Shown: positions 20,301 to 30,904 of the stretch, in pieces | Position numbering within the stretch: position 1 is the stretch's first letter | How the letters are laid out: every line of letters begins with the position of its first letter | DNA from: Ariolimax columbianus | Lineage: Eukaryota > Mollusca > Gastropoda > Stylommatophora > Arionidae | NCBI GenBank assembly: GCA_036924085.1 | Contig: JAVGWX010000007.1 | Span: 99,109,641 to 99,173,640, forward strand | Reading direction: 5' to 3' | Length of the DNA stretch: 64,000 nucleotides | Position numbers and translations under genes: made by a program | Notes under the pieces: model-generated | What the model saw: the letters and a program-made list of their open reading frames with translations, nothing else | Database searches by the model: none | Told to the model about the DNA's origin: nothing

Positions 20301-23300
20301 TATCATCAACTTCACCATACAGCCCCATATCCTCCCCCCCCCCACCCCATATCCTCCACATTACCCCATATCCTCCACCTCACCCCATATCCTTTACCTC
20401 ACCCTACATCCTCCACGTCACCCAACATCCTCTACCTCACCATACAGCTCCACATCCTCCACCTCACCATTCAGCCCGATATCCTCCACCTTACCACATA
20501 TCCTCCACTTCACTCTATGTCTTCCAGCTCACCCCATATCCTCCACCTCACCTCATATCCTCCACCTCACACCATATCCTCCACCTCACCCTACATCCTC
20601 CATCTCACCATACAGCCCCACATCCTCCACCCCACCCCATATCTTCCACCTCACCATTCAGCCCCACATCCTCCACCTCACCTCACATTTCTCACATCCT
20701 CCAGCTCACCATATAGCCCCCCATCCTCCACTTCACCATGCAATCCCACATCCTCCACCCCACCCCACATCCTCCACCCCACACCACATCCTCAACCCCA
20801 CTCCACATCCCCACCCTATGCCACATCGTCCACCTCACCCCACATCATCCATCTCACCCCACATCTTCTACCCAACCCCACATCCTCCACCTCACCCCAT
20901 ATCCTCCACCTCACCCACATCCTCCACCTCACCCCACATCCTCCACCTCACCCCACATCCTCCACCTTACCACACAGCCCCACATCCTGCAATTCACCAT
21001 ACAGCCCTATATCCTCCACCTCACCCCACAACATCCACCTCACCCCATATCCTCCACCTCACCCCACATCCTCCACCTCACCCAACATCCTTCACCTGAC
21101 CCCACATCCTCCACCCCACCCCACATTCACCATCTCACCCAACATCCCCAACTTCACCCCACATCCTCCACCTAACCTAATATTCTCCACCTCACCACAC
21201 ATCATCCACCCTACATCCTCCACCCCACCCCCCATCTTCCACTTCACCATACAGCCCCATATCCTCCACTTCACCATACAGACCCCATATCCTCCATTCA
21301 CCATACACCCCAACATCCTCTAAGCCACCCCACATTCCCCACCTCGCCCTACATCCTCCATCTCACCATACAGTCCCACATCCTCTACTTCATCCCATAT
21401 CCTCCACTTCACCATACAGCCCGATATCCTCCACCTCACCCCATATCCTCCACATTACCCCATATCCTCCACCTCACCCTACATCCTCCACCTCACCCTA
21501 CATACTCCATCTCACCACACAGCCCCACATCCTCCACCTCACCCCATATCCTCCACATTACCCCATATCCTCCACCTCATCCTACATCCTCCACCTCACC
21601 ATTCAGCCCAAGATCCTCCACCTTACCACATATCCTCCACATCACTCTTTGTCTTCCAGCTCACCCGAAATCCTCCACCTCACCTCATATCCTCCACCTC
21701 ACACCATATCCTCCACCTCACCCTATATCCTCCATCTCACCAAACAGCCCCACATCCTCCACCCCACCTCATATCCTCCACCTCACCAAACAGCCCCACA
21801 TCCTCTACCACACCATTCAGCCCCACATCCTCCACCTCACCTCACACTTCTCACATCCTTCAGCTCACCATACAGCTCCACATCCTCCACTTCAGCATGC
21901 AATCCCACATCCTCCACCTCACCCAACATCCTCCACCTCACTCCACATCATCCACCCCACCCCATATTCACCACCTCACCCAACATCCCCAACGTCACCC
22001 CACATCCTCCACCTCACCCCACATCCTCCACCTCACCCCACATCATCCACCCTACATCCTCCACCCCACCCCACATCTTCCACTTCACCATACAGCCCCA
22101 TATCCTCCATTTCACCATACAGACCCCATATCCTCCATTCACCCTCCTTCACATACTCCAAGCCACCCCACATTTCCCACCTCGCCCCACATCCTCCATC
22201 TCATAATACAGCCCCACATCCTCCACCTCAAACGATATCATCCATATCACCATACACCTTCACATCCTCCACCTCACCCCATATCCTCCACATAACCCCA
22301 TATCCTCCACCTCACCCCATATCCTCTACTTCACCCTACATCCTCCACCTCACCCTACATCCTCCATTTCACCATACAGCTCCACATCCTCCACCTCACC
22401 ATTCAGCCCGAGATCCTCCCCCTTACCACATATCCTCCACTTCACTCTATGTCTTCCAGCTCACCCCATATCCTCCACCTCACCTCATATCCTCCACCTC
22501 ACACCATATCCTCCACCTCACCCTACATCCTCCATCTCACCATACAGCCCCACATCCTCCACCCCACCCCATTTCCTCCACCTCACCATTCAGCCCCACA
22601 TCCTCCACCTCACCTCACACTTCTCACATCCTCCAGCTCACCATATAGCCCCACATCCTCCACGTCACCATGCAATTCCACATCCTCCACCCCACCCCAC
22701 ATCCTCCACCCCACACCACATCCTCAACCCCACTCCACATCCTCCACCCCATGCCACATCGTCCACCTCACCTCACATCCTTCACCTCACCCCACATTCT
22801 CTACCCAACCCCACATCCTCCACCTCACCCCACATCCTCCACCTCACCCCACATCCTCCACCTCACCATACAGCCCCACATCCTGCAATTCACCATACAG
22901 CCCTATATCCTCCACCTCACCCCAGATCCTCCACCTCACCATACAGTCCTACATCCCCCACCACACCCCACATCCTCCACTTCACCCCACATCCTCCACC
23001 TCACCACACATCATCCACTTCACCTCACATCCACCACCCCACCCCACATTCCCCACCTCACCCCACATCCTCCACCTGACCCCACATCCTCCACCTCACT
23101 AATATCCTCCACTTCACCATACAGCCCTATATCCTCCACCTTACCCCACATCCTCCACCTCACTCCACGTTCTCCACCTCACCCCATATCCTCCACTTCA
23201 CCATACATCCCTACATCCTCCACCTCACCGTACATCCTCCACCTCACCCCACATCCTCCACCTCACCCCACATCCTCCACTTCACCCCACATCCTCCACC

Positions 23301-23850
23301 TCACCCCACATCCTCCACCTCACACAGCATCCTTCACTTCAGCCCATAACCTCCACTTCACCATACAGCCCCACACCCTCCACCTCACCATATAGTCCAA
23401 CACCCTCCACTTCACCATACAGCCCCACACCCTCCACTTCACCATACAGCCCCACATCCTCCACTTTACCATACAGCCCCACACCCTCCACCTCACCATA
23501 CAGCCCCATATTCTACACCTCACCATACAGCTCCAAACCTTCCACTTCACCATACAGCCCCACACCGTCCACTTCACCATACATCCCCACACCCTTCACT
23601 TCACTTTACAGCCCCACACCCTCCACTTCACCATACAGCCCCACACCCTCCACTTCACCATACAGCCCCACATCCTCCACTTAACCCCATAACCTCCACT
23701 TCACCATACATCCCCACACCCTCCACTTCACCATACAGCCTCACACCTTCCACTTCACCATACAGGCCGACACCCCCACTTCACCATACAGCCCCACACC
23801 CTCCACCTCACAATAAAGCCCCATATTCTACACCTCACCCTGAATCCCCA
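17385..23850. repeat. 6.4-kb pyrimidine-rich minisatellite with higher-order structure
   Basis: Hundreds of short units of the type 'cacatcctccacctcaccc' with 'catacagcccc' variants; G is almost absent from the plus strand. Long open frames here are artefacts of composition. Marker variants recur with large spacing: 'ctatgtcttccagctcacc' and close variants lie near 18135, 19430, 20515, 21645 and 22447, so blocks of roughly 0.8-1.3 kb have been copied. Confidence 0.95.
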
Positions 23851-24820
23851 TCCTACACATGAGCCTACAGCACCTGCAGCCTAGCCCATTCTTTCAGTTG
23901 GTCTCCTCCTGAACCCTGTCAAACTCGTAGACCATTGTGGGGATGATGGCTATACGTTGAACACCCCTGTCGCAGTACCAATAGTGTGTGCTGGATATAC
24001 TTTAGGACGATCCTATCTGATCCACTCCCACACATACACACACACACACATACATGTATATATTATACATACACACTCACACACACACACACATTCTTCT
24101 AAATGCCTATGGCAGGTGAGAATGGCTACACATCATCAGTCGGTTTTGTCTTGATAATGTAACTTGCGCTGTATTTGGATTATAGTGACGAAGCAACTGC
24201 GCTGGTCATCAACCTCACTCTCTGGTCCAGAACTACCTTGGGCCAGTGACACGACTTAAGTCAGAATGCATGCATTCTGGTCCCACGTCTCTTGAGACCA
24301 GGAGTCGCTTGAAATTTGTGGGATTCGTTCGCCCAGTTTCCGTTCATCCCTTTGGCAGGCGAGTGCCTTATATCTCGACTACAGCGACCAATGCATTTAC
24401 ACATACACATAGTTACACACAAAAACACACAAACCGACACAAACCCACAAACACATAGTTTTTCTCCTCGAACCACCCTTCCTCCCCCTCAACCGCCCCC
24501 CCCCCCCCCAATTCTCACATGCAGTATGACAAAGCCGCATATCTACCCTAAAAGGGCTACCTCCTATGACAGCTCATCTGTGTGTTACATGCCACTATAT
24601 CTCGGGGGTAACACTCACACTCAAGCCGCAAAGGAGCTGGATAGTGACGCCTCCTGTGATGTATGCACAAGTTTGTCAACAATGCACAGCTCAGACATAT
24701 AAGCTTGCTCTGTCTCATGAAATATTCAAAGTTACCTGATCAATAATGAATCAATTACCTCGTAAAGACAGTCGTATTAAATCAATGGTCTTCAAACTGT
24801 GATACCAGCAACTGACAGTT
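23850..24820. other. Unassigned region with CA microsatellites
   Basis: CA-rich tracts lie at about 24030-24095 and 24400-24455, and a C run at about 24498-24510. No gene recognised. Confidence 0.5.
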
Positions 24821-25572
24821 TGAGTGGAAGTTTGAGGGGCAAGAGAGATGGTCTGATGGTAGGAGAGATGGTTTAACGGTAGGAGAGATGGTCTGATGGT
24901 AGAATAGATTGTATGATGGTAGGAGAGATGGTCTGATGGTAGGATATATTGTCTGATGGCAGGAAAGATTGTCTGATGGTAGGATATATCGTCTGATGGC
25001 AGGAAAGATTGTCTGATGGTAGGAGAGATCGTCTGATGGTAGGAGAGATTGTCTGATGGTAGAAGAGATTGTCTGAGGGCAGGAGAGATTGTCTGAGGGC
25101 AGGAGAGATTGTCTGATGGTAGGAGAGATTGTCTGATTGTAGGAGAGATTGTCTGATGGTAGGAGAGATTGTCTGATGGTAGGAGAGATTGTCTGATAGT
25201 TGGAGAGATTGTCTGATGGTAGGAGAGATTGTCTGATGACAGGAGAGATTGTCTGATGGTAGGAGAGATTGTCTGATGGTAGGATAGATTTTCTGATGGT
25301 AGGAGAGATGGTCTAATGGTAGGAGAGATGGTATGATGGTAGGATAGATTGTCTGATGGTAAGAGAGATGGTCTGATGGTAGGAGAGATGGTCTGATGGT
25401 AGGATAGATGGTCTAATGGTAGGAAAGATTGTCGGATGGTAGGAGAGATGGTCTGATGGTAGGAGAGATGGTCTGATGGTAGGATAGATGGTCTGATGGT
25501 AGGATAGATGGTCTATTGGTAGGAAAGATTGTCGGATGGTAGGAGAGATGGTCTGATGGTAGGAGAGATGGT
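24820..25572. repeat. 20-bp minisatellite, left part
   Basis: About 36 copies of 'gtctgatggtaggagagatg' with single-base variants. The same array resumes at 26757 beyond LINE A. Confidence 0.95.
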
Positions 25573-26756
25573 ATTTTCTTCTTCTTCGTACGCTGTCAGA
25601 CGTCTACTTGAATTTTTTCGAAGAAAGCAGCTGTCATCCTAAGGCTGTCTACACTGCCATAGAGCTTGTCTAGTGTTGGCACTGGTGATGGCCACATGTG
25701 CTTTCTCTGGTAATCGTATGTCGGACAATTTTGCAGATGTTTAGCGGTCATTTTCCATGTGCCACAGGTGCATTCGCCAGTGCCACCTATCTTCAGTTTA
25801 TTGAATAGATGGTACCTCAGTCTGTGTCTATGTTCTGTTTCACATTTGGTCATGTATCTGGCCCTAATAAACCTTTTGGACTCTTCGTAGGTCACACTAG
25901 AATCTGGTTGTTGTAGTCTTGCACCTTCTTTTGCCAGCCTGTCTGCCTCCTCGTTGCCTTGGATGTTACAGTGGGATGGAACCCACTGTGCCAATACTCT
26001 TTTTGGTGTGGACTGCTGGCATAGTTGACAGAGTACTGCTCTTAAATCATTAAGTTCAGTATTTTTCTGGCTTTTCAGTGCTGTAACCACGGCCAGGGCA
26101 TCTGTAAACAGGACTATCTGGCTTTCATTGCTTTCGCCTTTGAGCATTTCTTTTACTGCAGCCTTCAGTGCCTCTGCTCTGAAATTGCTTGAATATTTTC
26201 CAGTTGCCACTGACAGTGTTATTTTTGTACCATTTGTTAGGCTCAAGAAAACCCCTCCTCCTCCATTCTGTGTTGTGTTTGTTACAGAACCGTCGGTGTA
26301 TGCATGGGTCCAGTCCATGCTTGGGTAGTTTTCCGCTATGTACCTGAGGGTTATGTCTCTTCTTTCTTATTCAGTCTGGCTGTTCTTGTTTCCAATACCT
26401 GGTATATTTTCTACCACCTCCGGAATGATATGCTGCTTCCATGTGGGTGTGCGTACAGTAAGGATGGGCTTTGGTGTTGTTATGGTGTTTATAGGGTCTT
26501 CGCTCATCTTTGCTGTTGCTATTTCTGCAAAGTTTCTCCGCTTTAGTTTCCCTTTTCCAAATCCATTTAGTCTCTGTTGCATTGGATGGTCTGTCAGTCT
26601 TCTTAGTTTCTCTGCTTGTTGCTGGGCTCTGCAGCCTCTTCTGTCGGTCACGGATTGCAGATTTGTAATCTTTTCAAGTTCTACAATTGGCGTTGACTTC
26701 ATGCCTCCTGTTATAACTCTCATGGCTTGGTTTTGAAGTTTGCTAATTTTATCAAA
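25573..26756 (-). mobile_element. LINE family 1, copy A, inserted in the 20-bp array
   Basis: A 1.18-kb 5'-truncated insertion reading on the minus strand. The 3' end has a GAA-type tail (plus-strand 'cttcttcttc' at 25577-25586). The array unit 'aggagagatggt' stands directly at both junctions (ending 25572 and restarting at 26757), consistent with a target duplication, though the array itself makes this ambiguous. It is closest to copy D in sequence (for example 'aatgatatgctgcttccatg' in both), while copies B and C share a different version. Confidence 0.85.
25596..26746 (-). pseudogene. LINE family 1 copy A: linker and RNase H domain
   Basis: The upstream part (about 26746-26370) encodes the linker ending in [14 protein letters not shown] 240-residue frame (26318-25596) encodes an RNase H, which removes RNA from the RNA-DNA hybrid. 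[14 protein letters not shown] at about residues 6-19 gives the first Asp, NFRAEALKAAVKEM the Glu, LFTDALAVVTALKS the second Asp, and [11 protein letters not shown] the last Asp region. A Cys/His-rich tail (ECTCGTWKMTAKHLQNC) and a conserved end follow. The RT itself is missing through 5' truncation. RNase H after RT points to the I superfamily (I or Nimb-like). Confidence 0.8.
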
Positions 26757-26850
26757 GGAGAGATGGTATGATGGTAAGAGAGATGGTCTGATGGCAGGAG
26801 AGATGGTCTGATGGTAGGAGAGATAGTCTGATGGTAGGAGAGATAGTCGG
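26757..26850. repeat. 20-bp minisatellite, right part
   Basis: Four to five units of the 24820-25572 array, resuming at the LINE A 5' junction. Confidence 0.9.
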
Positions 26851-26904
26851 ATTTTTTCATCGATAAATATATAGTTAGCCTTCCTTGTTTTCTTTCTCCT
26901 TGTT

Positions 26905-26970
26905 GTGTTGTCTTTTCTCTTCACTGTGCTGCAAGACCTTCTCTTCACTGTGCTGCAAGACCTTCTCTTG
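26905..26970. repeat. 24-bp nascent duplication in LINE C-terminus
   Basis: Two full copies and part of a third of a 24-bp unit containing 'cttctcttcactgtgctgca' (8 codons, RRSCSTVK on the minus strand). It looks like an early stage of the kind of expansion seen in larger arrays nearby. Confidence 0.75.
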
Positions 26971-27470
26971 ACCAGGGGTAAGGTGGCCCTCACGGTACAT
27001 ATCCACTTGGATTGATCTGCAGCTTCGTCTTCCCAGGATATCAGACTCATGTGCAAGTTCATCATATCGCTTTTACACACATCTTTGAACTTCAACTGTA
27101 GGCAGTCGACAGTTCTCTTACCATACGTCAACTATCCAAAGCGAATGCGACCATCTCTGTACGACTAACATAACCAAGACATGCTTGTCTTCGCTGCCTA
27201 AGGAGAGCGGACATGCTTGGAGACGGTGTGAGAGTGCACCTCTGCTCCACCATGTAATTTCAAGAATGAATCGCATGCGCGTAGTTGGAAGGTGTTCAGC
27301 CTGTGCTCCTGTTTAGCATAGGTTTCTTAAGTCTCGCTACCATATACGAACCTGCTGACGACACAAGCATTGTACAACAATGACCTTGGTTTTAATTTTC
27401 AGTTTCGGTTTTTCCAAACACGCGCTGTAAGGAAGGCAAATGTAGGAGCAGCTATGCTAATGCCACTGTA

Positions 27471-28036
27471 TATTTCTGGGCCTAGAGAGAGCTTGTCATT
27501 GATGAGGGATTTCAGGTATGTGAGGTCTATTTCTGGGCCTAGAGAGAGCTTGTCGTTGATGAGGGATTTCAGGTATGTGAGGTCTATTTCTGGGCCTAGA
27601 GAGAGCTTCTCATTGATGAGGAATTTCAGGTATGTGAGGTCTATTTCTGGGCCTAGAGAGAGCTTGTCGTTGATGAGGGATTTCAGGTATGTGAGGTCTA
27701 TTTCTGGGCCTAGAGAGAGCTTCTCATTGATGAGGAATTTCAGGTATGTGAGGTCTATTTCTGGGCCTAGAGAGAGCTTGTCGTTGATGAGGGATTTCAG
27801 GTATGTGAGGTCTATTTCTGGGCCTAGAGAGAGCTTGTCGTTGATGAGGGATTTCAGGTATGTGAGGTCTATTTCTGGGCCTAGAGAGAGCTTGTCGTTG
27901 ATGAGGGATTTCAGGTATGTGATGTCTATTTCTGGGCCTAGAGAGAGCTTGTCGTTGATGAGGGATTTCAGGTATGTGAGGTCTATTTCTGGGCCTAGAG
28001 AGAGCTTCTCATTGATGAGGGATTTCAGGTATGCGA
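27471..28036. repeat. 57-bp in-frame minisatellite inside RTE-like LINE
   Basis: Ten copies of exactly 57 bp (19 codons) containing 'tatttctgggcctagagaga' and 'gatttcaggtatgtgagg'. On the minus strand each unit encodes YLKSLINDKLSLGPEIDLT. Two variants alternate (cttgtcgttgatgagg and cttctcattgatgagg), showing dimer-level copying in part of the array. Confidence 0.95.
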
Positions 28037-28719
28037 ATTGATGCACAGCTGCCAGTTCATAATTACCGATACTAAGAGCATGGCATCTATTTTCTGTCCC
28101 AGCATATTTGTTTTGTTGAGATTTACATGGAGGACTACAGTCATTGCACGACTGGGAGAAGCGATCTATCAAGCTCTGAAGCTCCTGTTGACTGTCGGTT
28201 ACTATTGCAGCGTCTTCACCGACAAGCAAGTCACTGGTGGTGATCTCCCTTATCTTTGTTTTGGCCTTGAGCCTTGCAAGGTTAATCAGCCTACCATCCA
28301 ACCTAGTGTGAAGGCAGATTCCTTCATTTGCGTTACCAGATACATGCTTCAGTTACAGAGCAAAGAAGATTCCGAACAGTATCGGGGCCAGAACGCACCC
28401 CTGATTAACATCACTTCGGATATCAAATGGTTGTGATATACCATAAAATTGAACTGTTCCTGTCATGCCCTCATGGAACGATATTATTAGTCGCAGCAGT
28501 TTGTTTGGCAGCCTATTTTTAGAGAGGATTTTAAAAAGTCCATAACTACTAACCAACTCATCAGATTGTCAGATTGATGAAGGCGACATAAAAGGACTGA
28601 TTCTGCTCATATGTCTTTTCTTCATGTTGCCGAAAAGAAAAAATCATATCGATCACTGATCTTGCAGACTTGGAATCCAAACTGCCACTCTGTACACACA
28701 CAGTTCAGCAAATTGTTAC

Positions 28720-29000
28720 AGCTGTAGTAAAATTATTCTGGCTCAGATATTGCTTACAATCTTGAGCAGACATGCAGCGGACATAACACGCTTCTTCCCT
28801 TCGCTGCTACACCCACCATTCCCTAGGTCAGTACCCATACCAAAACATGGGTCTGTGTAGATGAAGAATCCATAATGTCTGATACCAATCTTGGCTCCGC
28901 CCTTTTCGCACACGTCGCTAGGCTGTTCTCCACCGGTTAGAGTGTCCTTGACCAGCGTTGTCAGGGTTTGCGTCCCAAATGACTGGCTAATTTTCACCCC
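28720..29000. other. Unassigned region between two LINEs
   Basis: A minus-strand frame at 28997-28743 (84 codons, with TLTTLVKDTLTGGEQPSDVC) has normal protein-like composition but no family I can name. It may be a piece of an older element. Confidence 0.3.
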
Positions 29001-30320
29001 ATCAGTTGGTCCCTAGATACGTCTACTGTTGCCCACCTGTTGTTATTCCATCGGTGCTGAGCAAGCCTGCTCTTGGCAGCCCAATGCTATTCTAATAGAT
29101 ATACTGGTCTACTTTAGTTGTTTCACTGCTCCGTACAGTGTATTGGCAATTGTCGGCAGTGCTTGTAAGAATCTTTTCCTCATGTCCGCAAGCGTCTTGT
29201 ACTCAATGAGTAGATGTCGAACTGTTTCATTAGGATGAGAGCAATGTATGCATAAGGGCAGTGATGGGGATTGATGCGGTTAAATTGGCTATTGACTCTG
29301 GTATGTCATGTTCGGAACTGAAAGATGAGACTTTGATCTCTTCTGTGTAGTTTATTTGTCATCGTTACTTTTTGGCTGTAACATTTCGCTAAATACACTG
29401 CGACCTGTTGTTCCCGTCGTCCACCTGTTCATCCTAATTTCCCGAGTGGCTAAGTCGAGTGGTTAAGCCGTCGGCCTTGTGATTATGTGGTGTGGGTTCG
29501 ACTCCGGACTCCGCCGTCTTTTTCACGGGTGCTTGAGGCGGAGTTCTTCTTCTGCCGTTCTTTTACTTGATATTGCACCTACAAATTTGATATCTAAAGT
29601 TCTGTTGGTCAGAAAGAACTGTATCGATTTGATCATCTTTCCTTCTATTCCCATTTTCCTCAAAAGGCCCTTCCTCCAGACCCTGTTATATGCCTGCTGT
29701 AGATCCATAAACACTGCTAGTGTGTTTTTCGTTCTTGAAATCCATCCATCACATGCTGTGTAAACCGAAAGAGGGGATAATCCGCCCGGTGTCCATGCCT
29801 GAACCCTACCTGGTTTCTATCAAGGAGGTTTTTGCTTTCCGGCCCTCAATATAGCCTGTTGTTTACCATTCTTTCAACCACTTTACCTAAACATGAGGTG
29901 AGCGAAACAGGTCTGTAGCTTCCAGGTGTTCCTGGGTGTTTCCCTTTCTTCAGTCTGGGTTTGATAGTTGCTGATAGCCATATTGATGGCAACTGCCCTT
30001 CGTCCCATTACACAGCTCTTAAATCTCCAGGCCTATATTATTACACTGACACGTTTTGGGCGTTGGAGGGCAGTAAATGTTATGCAGTATGTATTTTGTT
30101 TGATGGTCAATATCATCCACAGAATTGCTGAATTCAATAGCTTGCGTATCATTGCTGACCTGGGTCGTAATGATCTGGTACTTGTTGTATTCGCACGTAT
30201 ACTGTTTTTAGCCCGAGATGTTAATTTGTCTTTGTAGAAGTATTGTTTCATGGAGGTGTTGCCCACATGTGACCCTCGGTGAGCAGCACAAAGAGTCTTC
30301 ATCGTTGGGTCCAAGTTCTA
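29000..30320 (-). pseudogene. Jockey/I-like LINE RT, decayed, interrupted by a tRNA-like insert
   Basis: Minus strand: IWLSATIKPRLKKGKHPGTP and SYRPVSLTSCLGKVVERMVN (RT fingers) at about 29990-29870; NQVGFRHGHRADYP; VFMDLQQAYNRVWRKGLLRK (motif A with the first catalytic Asp) near 29714; SSKRTAEEEL near 29550. Motifs B and C are missing because a tRNA-like segment and a deletion follow. Beyond it, 29350-29030 encodes RTQHIP, CSHPNETVRHLLIEYKTLAD and FLQALPTIANTLYGAVKQL, a Cys/His-containing tail typical of RNase H-bearing LINE pol proteins. Both halves probably come from one element. It is a different family from copies A-D. Confidence 0.6.
29440..29515 (+). repeat. tRNA-derived SINE head (pseudo-tRNA)
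   Basis: The plus strand has 'gagtggttaagccg' (A-box-like, 29458-29471) and 'gggttcgactcc' (B box, 29494-29505) with tRNA-like spacing, resembling a class II (Leu/Ser-type) tRNA with an extra 5' duplication ('gagtggctaagtc'). A CTCCGCC/GGCGGAG inverted repeat follows. It sits inside the LINE at 29000-30320. It lacks a proper acceptor stem, so I call a SINE head and not a tRNA gene. Confidence 0.5.
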
Positions 30321-30377
30321 ATGTTGTTTGTTCGAGCATTCCCAAACTATGGTAAATAGACCCCCTTCTCATGCCCC

Positions 30378-30855
30378 CATAGGACCCAACATGGCTTCGT
30401 CACTTTAACTAGCGCCTCGTTAGGGCCCAACATGGCTTCGTCACTTTCACTAGCGCCTCGTTGGGACCCAACATGGCTTCGTCACTTTCACTAGCGCCTC
30501 GTTCGTTGGGACCCAACATGGCTTCGTCACTTTCACTAGCGCCTCGTTCGTTGGGACCCAACATGGCTTCGTCACTTTCAATAGCGCCTCGTTCGTTGGC
30601 ATTCAACATGGCTTCGTCACTTTCACTAGCGCCTCGTTGGGACCCAACATGACTTCGTCACTTTCAATAGCGCCTCGTTGGGACCGAACATGGCTTCGTC
30701 ACTTTCAATAGCGCCTCGTTGGGACCCAACATGGCTTCGTCACTTTCACTATTGCCTCGTTAGGACCCAACATGGCTTCGTCACTTTCACTAGTGCCTCG
30801 TTAGGACCCAACATGGCTTCATCACTTTCAATAGCGGCTCGTTCGTTGGGACCCA
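30378..30855. repeat. 41/45-bp minisatellite
   Basis: About eleven copies containing 'caacatggcttcgtcacttt' and 'tagcgcctcgtt', in two lengths differing by a 'cgtt' repeat. Confidence 0.92.
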
Positions 30856-30904
30856 CAACTGTGACAGTGAAGTGGTGAATGGATGAATTGAAATGGTTTG
30901 ATGG

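Larger units (their letters stand above)
26875..28720 (-). pseudogene. RTE-like LINE pol with an internal 57-bp in-frame array
   Basis: Minus strand, 5' to 3': WQFGFQVCKISDRYDF near 28690 (FGFR-type motif); GLFKILSKNRLPNKLLRLII and DVNQGCVLAPILFGIFFAL (motif B) at 28556-28353; GRLINLARLKAKTKIRE; LLVGEDAAIV, where the usual LFADDAALV catalytic motif has lost its first Asp; IGNYELAAVHQFAYLKS at about 28060; ten 57-bp repeats; RVWKNRN near 27410; EHRLNTFQLRAC; GKRTVDCLQLKFKDVCKSDM near 27115-27055; WEDEAADQSKWICTVRA near 27010; and a basic C-terminus with three near-copies of RRSCSTVK. The RT is inactive by its motif C change and has several frameshifts. The 300-residue open frame at 28301-27399 runs through all ten repeats. 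Confidence 0.75.

Noticed and set aside
17654..23395. Long open frames (up to 548 codons) rich in Pro, Ser, His and Thr
   Set aside because: They lie entirely in the pyrimidine-rich minisatellite, exist in several overlapping frames, and owe their length to the lack of stop codons in this composition.
29440..29515. A true tRNA gene
   Set aside because: Internal boxes are present but the acceptor stem and anticodon arm do not pair properly, and an extra duplication disrupts the 5' side.
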